Under the pieces are notes generated by a model that did not search any database, was not told where the DNA came from, and saw only the letters and a list, made by a program, of their open reading frames with translations. The translations under genes were made by a program, and so were the position numbers. Shown piece by piece: positions 15,773-25,312 of a stretch of 40,477 nucleotides of DNA (positions within the stretch are counted from its first letter, which is position 1; each line of letters begins with the position of its first letter). The DNA lies in contig CAZWLN010000042.1 in NCBI GenBank assembly GCA_964634885.1, forward strand, positions 1 to 40,477. The letters are read 5' to 3'. Source of the stretch: DAINRZ01 sp964634885 (lineage in GTDB: Bacteria > Bacteroidota > Ignavibacteria > Kapaibacteriales > UBA2268).

Positions 15773-18700
15773 TTGGTATTATGCAGGGATAATAGAACAT
15801 ACTCAGCCGTTACGGATAATAAGTCAAAAATGATGAATTGTCTGTTACAGTGTGCTTTATTGATGCTCATTCCTTTTGCTTTGCTACTCCCGAATACATC
15901 GAAAGCTGCCGATTACTGGAATGTGACAAAACTCGACAATCCTTCGCCCGGCTACCTCAAATTCGACTGGGTTGCCGATGATTGTTTCAGGCTGTGGGAC
16001 AATTATGGTAACGCTCCTTATGCTGTTTCACTTACAAACCTGAGATACAATCCGAATTTCAAACTTCTTAAGAACGGCAATTGGCTGATGTTGTGCTATG
16101 CAGACAAGAGTACACCGTTCTATTATCTTTACAATCAGGACCTGCAATTAGTTGACAGTATTCCGCTAATGACGGGCAAGTACGAACCCGACATCCACGA
16201 CGCCGAACTCTTGTCCAACGGCCATTATTTGTTGCTCTACAATGAGCTTGTAACAATGGACTTAAGCAAGACGATCAACGGAGGAAAGCCGTCAGCCACA
16301 GTAAAGGGATGCGTATTGGTCGAAACGGACATCAAAGGCAATGTTTTCTGGACATGGAAAGCGCTTGACCATGTGAAAGTTACCGACGTTACCTCCGACA
16401 TCGACCTGACTGCAAGCGTTATTGACCTGACTCATGCAAATTCGATCTGTGAAGACGGCCTCGGAAACATCTATGTTTCATTCAGGCATTTGGATGAAAT
16501 TACCAAGATTAATAAAAAAACGGGTGATGTAATCTGGCGTATGGGTGGGAGTAAGTGCAAGAATAATCAGTACACATATACAAATGACAATGTTAACGGT
16601 TTCTCCGGTTTCTCGCATCAACATTCGCTTTCCATACTCGAAAACGGGAATTTTCTCATATTTGATAACGGCAATATGAAAACCCCGCAGTATTCGCGGG
16701 CTGTTGAATACGCTGTCGATCAGTCGAAAAAGACTGTGACAAAAGTGTGGGAATACAGGTACTCACCCGATGTGTACATGTCTTCCATGGGCAGCGCATA
16801 CAGGCTGCCCAACGGAAATACCCTGATCAATTCCGGCAGGATTACCGAGGTCAGGCCGGACGGTACGATTGCCTTCGAGATGAAACTGAAAGAGAATATG
16901 CCCGACGTACCGGACGCTTTTTACAGGGCTTACAGGTATGTTACAAAAATGAACGCCGTTACCAATACGGTAACTGCTAACGGCCTTTACAGCTTTGACA
17001 ACAGTAAATACACGACAGGTGTGTCGATTCAGGTCTCTACATTGACAGGGAGCGGTACGGCAACAATTGAAAAGCACAATTACTCAGCTCCCGGTAACGT
17101 TTACGGTAACGTACGCTGCACTGAAATTCTTCCTTTCCGTTGGGTACTCAGCCAGGGAGGGTTAAAAACCATCAAAGGCAAAATCAGGATTAAGCTTTCA
17201 ACCCTCGGCACCATTCAATATCCCGGCAAATTATCCATCATTAAAAGAGACAAAGAAGCTTCCGGCAACTTTACCGAACTGACAACAACATACAATAGCA
17301 GTACGGGAGAATTGAGCGCAGATTTCACGGGATTCGGCGAATTCGCTGTCGGCCTCAATAAGCTGGGTACACCTGTACTCCTTTCGCCTGCATACCAGGG
17401 AGCCGATATACCGGTCAAATTCGATTGCCGGTGGGAGACTTTAAAAGGCGCCGTCAATTACCAGTTACAAATTTCCCAACTGCCTTCTTTCAGTCAGCTT
17501 ACAATTAACGGCATCGTTGCCGGCAAAACCGATACCCTGCTGGGCCCTGTACTTTACAACACTAAGTATTACCTGCGCCTGAGGGGCATGAATTCTTATG
17601 ATACTTCTGCCTGGTCTTCCGTGTGTTCCTTTTCTACTGCTGCAATACCTGTAACTGTCCTGAACCATCCCGACAATGACCGGGCAGGATTCCTTCCCGG
17701 CGATTCACTTACCTGGCAGGCGGTTGAGGGCATTGACAGCTATCGGCTGCAGTTGTCCCAAAGATCCGATTTCAGCACCATTTATAAGGATATTAGCCCA
17801 ATTGGCTCATGTTCGTTCATTCCCGGCGGCCTTCCGTACAATACGAAGTTGTACTGGAGGGTGGCGGCAATCCAGGGAAGCAACACCGGTAACTGGTCGG
17901 GAGCAAGGACGTTCAATACGGGCATGATGTCTCCTCAATTGCAGTATCCGCCTGACGACACGACGAATATGACTTTGAAAGGGAAAATGTCATGGGGTGA
18001 AGTAGCAGGTGCTGCTGCCTATCAGGTAGTAATATCGGAAAGTACCGATTTCTCCTCTGTCAAATTATCTAATAAGAACCTGTCAACAACTTCCTATCAA
18101 TACAGTTCTCTTGTACCATATACAACATATTACTGGAAAGTCAGAGCCTGCCGTTCTACGGACACAAGCGCATGGTCGGAAGCTTTCCGGTTCAGGACCC
18201 AGCCCGGCGGCCCGGCCCTGTACTATCCGTCTGACGGGGCGGTTCATGTCGCTCTTAATACATTGATTTTATGGAACTATATTCCGAATGCTTCTTCATT
18301 CAGGCTTCAGGCAGCAACCGACGACGGTTTTAATTCAATTATCAAAGACACTGCCGGCATAGAGAGCTACAGGTGTCAGCTGAACGGACTACCCGGCGGT
18401 GTACGTGTCTTTTGGAGGATTGGGGCTGTCTATGACAACCAGGAATGTGTCTGGTCTGAAACCTGGAGCTTTACTACTGTCGAAAGAGCTCTCCTGGCTG
18501 CTCCCGAACTAATGTCACCTGCCGACAATTCCAACAACTACATTAACGGCGTATTGTCGTGGCAGCCATCTGACGGCGCTACGGGCTACAATGTACAGGT
18601 ATCGAGATACTGGGATTACCGGACACTGGCATTGGACAGCCTGCCGGTCAGCAACACTTCCTGTTACTATCACGGTTTGCAGTATGGCAGGAAATACTAC

Positions 18701-19870
18701 TGGAGAGTCAGGGGACTGAATGACGGCGATACCAGTCACTGGTCAGAGTCCGGAGTCTTTTACACCCAGCCTGACAAACCGGAACTGCTCTCTCCCGACA
18801 ATGAACAGGTACAGGTGCCGACCGACGGACAGATTGTCTGGGACGACAGCCTTTTTGCAGACTATTTCCATCTTCAACTCGCCTTGGACACAGCGTTCAG
18901 CAACGTAATCCTCGACACTGTCAATATTACCGGTAATACCCTGTACTATCGCGGCCTGACTCCTAACACTGAGTATTCTTGCCGTATCAGATATTATTAC
19001 CAGGGAGACGCGAGCAACTGGTCCAAACTCCGGACATTCGTTACGGTAACGGTCGATACGGTGGCATCACTTCCGTCACCGGTACTTCTGAGCCCCTTGG
19101 AGAAACAGAGAAGCGTACCTGTCGAAGGCAGCCTGATATGGCAGACTGTTTCCGGGGCAAAGACATACAGGGCAGGAATAGCCTACAATTCGGATTTTGA
19201 TGATCTCTTCGTACGCCAGGCTGGGATTGAGGCAACGGAATACCATTACTCAGGGCTGGAGTACAACCATTTTTACTATTGGAGAGTAACAGCCTTCTCG
19301 GACAATATCACAGGCAATTACTCCGAGGTTCGCTATTTCCTTACCGAACTTGAACCAACGTCAATTAGCCGGCCTGCCGACAATGCCGAAAATGTACCCA
19401 CATCGGGAGTTGCGTCGTGGACAGACGTCTCCGGTGGATGGGAGTATCATATACAGATAGCTACCGATCCGGAGTTCAGGGAATTATCCGTAGATGAAAA
19501 CGAAATACTGGACACACTTACTACATACATCCTTGCTCCGGGAACAAAATACTACCTGAGGGCAAAAGCTGAAAGCTACTGGAACAGCAGCCAGTGGAGC
19601 CTGCCGGTGGCTTTTACTACCAGTTCCGTAACAGGAGTGGAAGACAACACCGAATCCGACTCCATTGTTGCCTATCCCAATCCCGTCCGTGATATTATGT
19701 TCTTCAGCGGCAAAGAGCTCGCCGGCACCCGTATCCGTGTGTTTACACCTGAGGGTACCGAAGTCATTAATACCGTCCTTAGCGGCAATTTTATTAATGT
19801 TGAACGTTTGGCACCCGGTTGTTACTACATGAGGCTCGACGACAGGTTCCTGAAATTTATCAGGCTGTAA
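15773..19870 (+). CDS. Secreted arylsulfotransferase-like protein with eight FN3-like repeats, T9SS cargo (copy 1)
   Basis: The 1365-residue product has a signal peptide ending near SKA-ADY (residue 46), then an arylsulfotransferase (ASST) beta-propeller to about 395. ASST landmarks are DIHDAELLSNGHYLLL (H142), THANSICED (H221), FSHQHSLSILENG (H282, H284), SRAVEY (R309) and AYRLPNGNTLIN. In the family, such enzymes move sulfate between phenols through a sulfated histidine; I could not map that nucleophile safely. A linking beta domain (~395-530), eight ~94-residue FN3-like repeats (~533-1282) and a T9SS tail (YPNPVRD to FLKFIRL) follow. The start is uncertain: TTG 15773 after GGAG, or ATG 15830/15833, which suits the signal peptide length. 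It is paralogous to the gene at 20705. Confidence 0.85.
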   Translation: MVLCRDNRTYSAVTDNKSKMMNCLLQCALLMLIPFALLLPNTSKAADYWNVTKLDNPSPGYLKFDWVADDCFRLWDNYGNAPYAVSLTNLRYNPNFKLLKNGNWLMLCYADKSTPFYYLYNQDLQLVDSIPLMTGKYEPDIHDAELLSNGHYLLLYNELVTMDLSKTINGGKPSATVKGCVLVETDIKGNVFWTWKALDHVKVTDVTSDIDLTASVIDLTHANSICEDGLGNIYVSFRHLDEITKINKKTGDVIWRMGGSKCKNNQYTYTNDNVNGFSGFSHQHSLSILENGNFLIFDNGNMKTPQYSRAVEYAVDQSKKTVTKVWEYRYSPDVYMSSMGSAYRLPNGNTLINSGRITEVRPDGTIAFEMKLKENMPDVPDAFYRAYRYVTKMNAVTNTVTANGLYSFDNSKYTTGVSIQVSTLTGSGTATIEKHNYSAPGNVYGNVRCTEILPFRWVLSQGGLKTIKGKIRIKLSTLGTIQYPGKLSIIKRDKEASGNFTELTTTYNSSTGELSADFTGFGEFAVGLNKLGTPVLLSPAYQGADIPVKFDCRWETLKGAVNYQLQISQLPSFSQLTINGIVAGKTDTLLGPVLYNTKYYLRLRGMNSYDTSAWSSVCSFSTAAIPVTVLNHPDNDRAGFLPGDSLTWQAVEGIDSYRLQLSQRSDFSTIYKDISPIGSCSFIPGGLPYNTKLYWRVAAIQGSNTGNWSGARTFNTGMMSPQLQYPPDDTTNMTLKGKMSWGEVAGAAAYQVVISESTDFSSVKLSNKNLSTTSYQYSSLVPYTTYYWKVRACRSTDTSAWSEAFRFRTQPGGPALYYPSDGAVHVALNTLILWNYIPNASSFRLQAATDDGFNSIIKDTAGIESYRCQLNGLPGGVRVFWRIGAVYDNQECVWSETWSFTTVERALLAAPELMSPADNSNNYINGVLSWQPSDGATGYNVQVSRYWDYRTLALDSLPVSNTSCYYHGLQYGRKYYWRVRGLNDGDTSHWSESGVFYTQPDKPELLSPDNEQVQVPTDGQIVWDDSLFADYFHLQLALDTAFSNVILDTVNITGNTLYYRGLTPNTEYSCRIRYYYQGDASNWSKLRTFVTVTVDTVASLPSPVLLSPLEKQRSVPVEGSLIWQTVSGAKTYRAGIAYNSDFDDLFVRQAGIEATEYHYSGLEYNHFYYWRVTAFSDNITGNYSEVRYFLTELEPTSISRPADNAENVPTSGVASWTDVSGGWEYHIQIATDPEFRELSVDENEILDTLTTYILAPGTKYYLRAKAESYWNSSQWSLPVAFTTSSVTGVEDNTESDSIVAYPNPVRDIMFFSGKELAGTRIRVFTPEGTEVINTVLSGNFINVERLAPGCYYMRLDDRFLKFIRL

Positions 19871-20107
19871 GCTTTCAAACCGGTTCGTCCGGCAATTGTC
19901 ATTCACAGCTTTTTCCTGTAAATTTCATTAACGTATATTTTGTAATTACTCCTGATTTAAAAACCGGTTTTTCGGCTCAAGTTTATTTCCCGGGGAGGAA
20001 GATATTAATTAAGCTAATGCCATTACCACGAGCAAACCCTGTCTGCAAGACAATACTAGCAACAGATGTTGGTCTCCTGCGTAGTTCTGGGAACAGATAG
20101 TCTTCTC

Positions 20108-20125
20108 CAACCCCGTCAGGGGTTG
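20108..20125. repeat. REP-like small palindrome
   Basis: CAACCCC and GGGGTTG pair around a GTCA loop, followed by TATATCTGCA. Palindromes of this form followed by TATAT are common dispersed extragenic repeats in related genomes, as I recall; only one copy is in this window. Confidence 0.35.
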
Positions 20126-20374
20126 TATATCTGCAAAAACATAATGCGAAAGGCTCAATAATTATAGAGGGTCTCTGTTCTAAGATTTCTTTGTCTTTTC
20201 AAGGAATGGAAGGGAATGGATTCCTTCAAACTTCAACACGAGTAAAAAATACTGACTATTCAATTCTATATTTACTTCTTGTTTAATCTCCAAAATATTA
20301 ATGTGTGCCGGTTTTTCGATACTCTGTTCAGAAGCAAAATTCTTTGGAATTGCCATAATATGCTGTTGCATTTA

Positions 20375-20416
20375 AAAATGTTACATGTTTGTAATATAGT
20401 ATGTTACAAGAGTAGC
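20375..20416. promoter_or_regulatory. Shared upstream motif, copies at second arylsulfotransferase gene
   Basis: AAAATGTTACATGTTTGTA (20375-20393) is the partner of the motif at 15555 and here contains a perfect TTACA-N4-TGTAA inverted repeat. From 20401, ATGTTACAAG followed by TAGCA repeats part of the copy-1 sequence. The pair lies about 300 bases before the ATG. Confidence 0.5.
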
Positions 20417-20704
20417 AAAAATAAAAAATAAAAATTTCATGACACTTATCAAAAGATTTTACAAATCTTTGACAATTGAGAGCCAGAGCGGATTTTTTTT
20501 TATAATGAATAATAATCCATTATTCTAACATTTTTCTAACACCATTGTATTTCAATATAAGGAATAGGATATTTGCTGAAGTAGTAAAGATTTGAACAAA
20601 AAAAGGAATTTTGAAATAAACCCTGAAGGCGAAGGCCTGTCAGGAATAAGGTAAAGATAATAAAAGATTGGAATCTTGGATAGATTAGAGAGTGGAGGAA
20701 GAGT

Positions 20705-23700
20705 ATGTATAAAAGGGCACAGATAATAATACCAATCCTGCTGTTGCTGATGCAGTCGATTAGCAGTGCTACCATCGACAGTTGCTGGAGTGTGACGACA
20801 CTTAACGAACCTGCTCCCGGATATTTTAAATTCGGGTGGAACGGAAATTTCGGATTTTCCCTTATGGACAACTATGGTGTCAACCATTACCAAAATGACA
20901 ATGATTACTATTCGCTGTCGATGAATCAGAGACTGATGAAAAATGGATTATGGCTCTGCTATGGTACATATTCCTGCAAGTTTTACATCAGCGATAAGAA
21001 TATGAATGTAATAGACAGCATTCCGCCCTATCCAAGCGAAAGCTACTGCCTCGACCTCCATGATATTGAACTGCTCTCTAACGGCCACTATATGTTGCTC
21101 TATATGACCAACGAAGTGATGGACCTGAGCAAAATAGTGGACGGAGGCTCCGACCGTGCCAACATCATTAACACTGTACTTGTCGAAACGGACCGGACCG
21201 GTACGGTTTACTGGGAGTGGAATGCCCTCGACCACATCAGTGTAACAGACGCTACTCCCGACGTTGACCTGACAGAAAACAGCATTGACTTCGCTCATGT
21301 TAACTCTGTAACAGAGGATCTGGACGGCAACATTTTACTCTCATTCAGGAATCTCGACGAGATCACAAAAGTGAATAAAGCCACCGGCGCTGTCATGTGG
21401 CGTTTCGGCGGAAGCTATTGTAAAAACAATCAGTTTACATTCCTGAATGATGACGTTAACGGTTTCAAAGGCTTTTCCCACCAGCATTCCGTCGCCGTCC
21501 TTTCCAACGGCAACCTGCTCCTTTTTGACAACGGTACCCTCAAAAGCCCTCAGTATTCAAGAGCTGTTGAATACCAATTGGATGAAGAGGCCAAGACGGC
21601 ATACAAAGTTTGGGAACGCCGCAGAACACCCGATTTGTACACCAGCACAATGGGAAATGCCGAAAGGCTTCCGAACGGCAATACGATAATAAACTGGGTT
21701 AAAACACTGGTGGAAGAGGTTAAACCTAACAATGAGGTAGCATTCGAGTATTCATATAAATGCGATAATATTACTGAAAGCGTCATATACAGGGTATATA
21801 AATATGTTACAAGGATGAACGCTGTTACATTGCCTGTTAATTATAACGGAACATATACTTTTTCGGACGCAGAGTTCAATACCGACGCCTCAATTGCAGT
21901 CAGCAGCAAGACCGGCAACGGCACCCTTTCTCTTGAAAAACATGACTATGAACCGCCTGTAGCGAAATACGGCGACTCATGCTTCACTTATATATTTCCA
22001 TACAGATGGGTGCTGTCAAGAAAGGGATTGACAAGTCTGAAGGGTACAATTAAGTTTAAAGTCAGCGGGATCAGTGGTTTGGACTACCCACAAAAAGCCA
22101 GGATTTACAAAAGGGATAAGGAAGCAACAGGGTCATTTGTACCCCTGACCACAAGCTACAACGCCGCTACGGGTGAAATCTCCGCCGATTTCAACGGTTT
22201 CGGAGAATTTACAGTAAGTTACAATGTCCTCGGAACACTCTACACTGAGTCTCCTTCAAACGGTACCGCCGACATACCCATTAACGGAACTCTGCAATGG
22301 AAAACACTGCGCGGCGCTACACGATACCAATTGCAGCTTTCGACAAAACCCGATTTCTCAGACCCTGTATTAAATAAGTTTATTGACTCAGTAAATACAC
22401 TGCCCTATCAGTCCTTGAGATATAAAACAAAGTACTATTGGCGCATGAAAGCAATGAACCAATTTGACACTACTGACTGGTCCGTTGCCTGTTCTTTTAC
22501 TACTCGCGACATACCTGCTCCCCAGGTACTGTTTCCCGCAAACGGCCTTACAGGATTCAAATCCGGCGATTCCCTTAAATGGAATACAGTCGAAGGTGCG
22601 GATCATTACAGAGTTATAATATCTGCGAAAAACGATATGTCTTCTTTTATATTTGATTCTAATAACATTGAAACAAATATATTGATTCCTTACAAGCTGT
22701 CTTACAACTACACCTATTACTGGCAAGTCAGAGCGTACCAGGGTACAACCGAAGGTGTTCTCTCTGCCGTTCGCTGCTTTACAACGACACTGGCGCCGCC
22801 ATTGCTTTCCTATCCGGCCAACGATACAACCGATATGCCCCTCAACGGGAGTTTATACTGGAAAGCGGTTACCGGTTCCAATTCTTACAGGTACGACATT
22901 TCTCTTTACGATGATTTCAGGATATTGATAACCAGTAACAATAATGTTACGGGTACCAGCATAGGCTATAGCAATTTATTGCCTGACAAAAAGTACTTCT
23001 GGAGGGTAAGGGCAAACAGGTTCTACGATACCAGCGCCTGGTCGGCGACCTACAGCTTTACGACACTTGCTGCAAAGCCTGTTTTGAAATCTCCGGCCGA
23101 TGGAGGGATAAAGATTGCTACCGACACAAAATTGTCATGGGACTCCATCGCTACCGCTCTCACTTACAACCTTCAAATTGCTACGGATTACGAGTTTACA
23201 TCGATTATTCTCGATACTGTTTCAATCACGAATGCTTCATTCAAAACAAAATCGCTGCCTGAAAAAAGGAAATTATACTGGAGAGTACAGGCAGTTTACA
23301 GGGAAAGGACAAGTCCCTGGTCAATTGTCTGGTCTTTTGCAACAGATGAGGATCTCCCTGTTGCCGCACCTGTTTTACTTATACCTGAAAACAATTCTTT
23401 GTGCGACGTTGACGGGCAATTCTCATGGGAACCTGTTGCCAAAGCTGAAGGCTATATCCTTCAATTGGATGACAACAAAGATTTTACCAATTCAGATATA
23501 ACCACCGAAGGCATTGCTTCTTCGAGCCATTCATACGAATCTCTCGGTTACGAAAAGACATATTACTGGAGGGTAAAAGCCTATCGTTCGAAGGACACGA
23601 GCAACTGGTCGGAAACACATACCTTTACGACACTGCCTTCACATATTACACTGGCTGCGCCGTTGAACGACGATGTCCAGATACCTGTCAGCGGCACTTT

Positions 23701-24727
23701 CGTGTGGAACAGGTATTTCCCGGCCCAATCTTACCAGGTACAATTGAGTAACGAATCGCTCTTCGGCTCAACGATCATCGACAGCACGGGAATTACCGAC
23801 ACCATTCTCGACTATAAGGCCTTACAGTACAACACAACATATTACTGGAGGGTAAGGTATTACAAGAACGGCCATCCCGGCGACTGGTCTTCGGTTCATT
23901 CATTCATGACCGAGTCGGAATATGGCCTGGAGACGCCTGTGTTGATCAGTCCGGAGGATTCGGCAAACTGCGTGTTAATCGACGGCAGCCTGCAATGGAA
24001 TCCCGTATCCGGCGCTGAATCATACAGGGTTGGTATTTCTCAAAGCCCTGTTTTCGACGAATTTGTCGTTCGGCAGACAGGTGTTACCACTACCAATTAC
24101 AGCTATCCTGTCCTGGACTATAACAGCCTTTATTACTGGAGGATCACAGCCATCAGCAGCAACGCAACGAGCCATTGGTCTCAGACCCGTAGTTTTTTGA
24201 CGGAACTTCGTTCCCCACAATTGAGTGTCCCGCAGGACAAGGCAGTTAATCTTGCAGCAAGCGGCATTTTGAAATGGCGTCTTTCCGACGATGCCGGTAC
24301 CTATCATTTACAGATTGCTACAGACATTACTTTCAAGAAAACGATAGTTGACCAGACGCAAATGGAAGATACTATCTATGAATACACCCTGTCTCCGGAA
24401 ACTTCGTACTACTGGAGGGTAAAAGCGGAGAACAGCAGCAACTGCAGCAGATGGAGCGAGGCTTTCACCTTTTCCACCGAACCTTCATCGGGAACAGAAG
24501 ACAGTACCGCTGAAACCATTTCTGTCTATCCTAATCCGGCTTCCGATGTCGTTTTCATTACCTATCCCGTGAAAGAGGGACGCAGATACACAATATATAC
24601 TCCTGAAGGAATGATCGTTGCCGAAGGTGTTCTCTCAGATGAGGGCATCAACACGCATTCCCTTACTGTAGGATGCTATTTCATCAGAATTGACGGCAGA
24701 GTTCTAAAATTTATAAAATATGATTGA
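20705..24727 (+). CDS. Secreted arylsulfotransferase-like protein with eight FN3-like repeats, T9SS cargo (copy 2)
   Basis: The 1340-residue product has the same architecture as the gene at 15773: signal peptide (ILLLLMQSISSA), ASST propeller with DLHDIELLSNGHY, FAHVNSVTED, FSHQHSVAVLSNG and RLPNGNTIIN, the linking beta domain with a conserved YKRDKEATG segment, eight FN3-like repeats (from ~509, ~94 residues each, most with a YYWRV core), and a T9SS tail (VYPNPASD to LKFIKYD). The repeats match copy 1 one to one in order, so the gene was duplicated after the repeat array was complete. GGAGGA sits 9 bases before the ATG. It has its own terminator. Substrate unknown; sulfate transfer on surface phenolics or glycans is inference. 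Confidence 0.87.
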   Translation: MYKRAQIIIPILLLLMQSISSATIDSCWSVTTLNEPAPGYFKFGWNGNFGFSLMDNYGVNHYQNDNDYYSLSMNQRLMKNGLWLCYGTYSCKFYISDKNMNVIDSIPPYPSESYCLDLHDIELLSNGHYMLLYMTNEVMDLSKIVDGGSDRANIINTVLVETDRTGTVYWEWNALDHISVTDATPDVDLTENSIDFAHVNSVTEDLDGNILLSFRNLDEITKVNKATGAVMWRFGGSYCKNNQFTFLNDDVNGFKGFSHQHSVAVLSNGNLLLFDNGTLKSPQYSRAVEYQLDEEAKTAYKVWERRRTPDLYTSTMGNAERLPNGNTIINWVKTLVEEVKPNNEVAFEYSYKCDNITESVIYRVYKYVTRMNAVTLPVNYNGTYTFSDAEFNTDASIAVSSKTGNGTLSLEKHDYEPPVAKYGDSCFTYIFPYRWVLSRKGLTSLKGTIKFKVSGISGLDYPQKARIYKRDKEATGSFVPLTTSYNAATGEISADFNGFGEFTVSYNVLGTLYTESPSNGTADIPINGTLQWKTLRGATRYQLQLSTKPDFSDPVLNKFIDSVNTLPYQSLRYKTKYYWRMKAMNQFDTTDWSVACSFTTRDIPAPQVLFPANGLTGFKSGDSLKWNTVEGADHYRVIISAKNDMSSFIFDSNNIETNILIPYKLSYNYTYYWQVRAYQGTTEGVLSAVRCFTTTLAPPLLSYPANDTTDMPLNGSLYWKAVTGSNSYRYDISLYDDFRILITSNNNVTGTSIGYSNLLPDKKYFWRVRANRFYDTSAWSATYSFTTLAAKPVLKSPADGGIKIATDTKLSWDSIATALTYNLQIATDYEFTSIILDTVSITNASFKTKSLPEKRKLYWRVQAVYRERTSPWSIVWSFATDEDLPVAAPVLLIPENNSLCDVDGQFSWEPVAKAEGYILQLDDNKDFTNSDITTEGIASSSHSYESLGYEKTYYWRVKAYRSKDTSNWSETHTFTTLPSHITLAAPLNDDVQIPVSGTFVWNRYFPAQSYQVQLSNESLFGSTIIDSTGITDTILDYKALQYNTTYYWRVRYYKNGHPGDWSSVHSFMTESEYGLETPVLISPEDSANCVLIDGSLQWNPVSGAESYRVGISQSPVFDEFVVRQTGVTTTNYSYPVLDYNSLYYWRITAISSNATSHWSQTRSFLTELRSPQLSVPQDKAVNLAASGILKWRLSDDAGTYHLQIATDITFKKTIVDQTQMEDTIYEYTLSPETSYYWRVKAENSSNCSRWSEAFTFSTEPSSGTEDSTAETISVYPNPASDVVFITYPVKEGRRYTIYTPEGMIVAEGVLSDEGINTHSLTVGCYFIRIDGRVLKFIKYD

Positions 24728-24751
24728 CGGCAATGAACACGTATTAGCCTG

Positions 24752-24788
24752 AACGCCCTGGCATCCCAACCCCGCCGGGGCGTTTTTT
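24752..24788 (+). terminator. Rho-independent terminator of the second arylsulfotransferase gene
   Basis: AACGCCC at 24752-24758 pairs with GGGCGTT at 24778-24784 and runs into six T. It lies 25 bases after the stop codon. Confidence 0.85.
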
Positions 24789-24792
24789 GTTT

Positions 24793-24937
24793 AACCCGGA
24801 TTGTGCATTAGATACCTAAAACACGGAATATCAAACCACCCCCTGCCACCTCCTTGTCCAAGGAGGAGAAAGTAGTTAAATTGCTATATATCAATTAGTA
24901 ATGTAATATTTGCATCTCCGAATGCAATATCCGGGTT
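24793..24937. repeat. MITE-like repeat, copy 2 (inverted)
   Basis: This 145-base element has ends AACCCGGATTGTGCATTA and GAATGCAATATCCGGGTT, which are inverted copies at 15 of 18 positions, and a central hairpin CCTCCTTG (24849-24856) with CAAGGAGG (24859-24866). Its reverse complement aligns end to end with 9100-9243. It directly follows the terminator of the second arylsulfotransferase gene. No open frame is carried, so any transposase would act in trans. Confidence 0.8.
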
Positions 24938-25023
24938 TAATAGACTATCGATTTTGGGTTCTTCTCTGTTTTAGTGGGTAAATAACGAAGATAAAACAAA
25001 TATGAATTTATCAATATTAATGG

Positions 25024-25118
25024 ACACACCCCGGCTGTTGCCGCAGCCACCCCTCTTCTTGAAGGGTTTAAGACCTGAGACAACGCTCCCCCTCTAACAA
25101 GAGGGGGACGGGGTGTGT
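25024..25118. repeat. Second palindromic element
   Basis: ACACACCCCG (25024-25033) and CGGGGTGTGT (25109-25118) are perfect inverted copies that bracket a 75-base inside with a strong hairpin, CCCCCTCT-AACA-AGAGGGGG (25088-25107). It differs in sequence from the 24793 element but has the same plan. The remaining spacer to 25312 holds no gene. Confidence 0.6.
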
Positions 25119-25233
25119 GTAATGGCGCTTTATTACTATATCTTTGTCAGATCACCTATTGCTGTAAATACCCATAATCGTAATGATAGATTCTCTTTAA
25201 ACCCATACTGAACAGCGAAGAACCTTATTTCTT

Positions 25234-25312
25234 GTAATTGCGTTGTACCGCAAAGACTTTCTTTTTCGATAATGGATTGTCGATACTGGCCGCTTTTAAT
25301 TATCAGTCAGCG
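25234..25312. repeat. Conserved 3' flank of BNR paralogue 1
   Basis: These ~80 bases, just after the stop of the minus-strand gene, align with 27899-27978 after the paralogue at roughly 80% identity, including an identical ATACTGGCCGCTTTT stretch up to its last base or two. The tandem duplication that made the two genes therefore took the 3' flank along. Confidence 0.6.

Larger units (their letters stand above)
19871..20704. other. Long spacer between the arylsulfotransferase paralogues
   Basis: No gene is supported in these 834 bases. They hold a small hairpin repeat at 20108-20125, an inverted AAGGAAT/ATTCCTT near 20198-20227, the shared motif at 20375-20393 and a partial second copy from 20401. 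The last 300 bases are AT-rich and lead to a GGAGGA ribosome site just before the ATG at 20705. A 63-codon minus-strand frame (20180-20371) has no recognisable features. Confidence 0.5.

Noticed and set aside
20180..20371. 63-codon minus-strand frame between the arylsulfotransferase genes
   Set aside because: No recognisable domain or ribosome site. I briefly considered a transposase remnant but no motif supports it.
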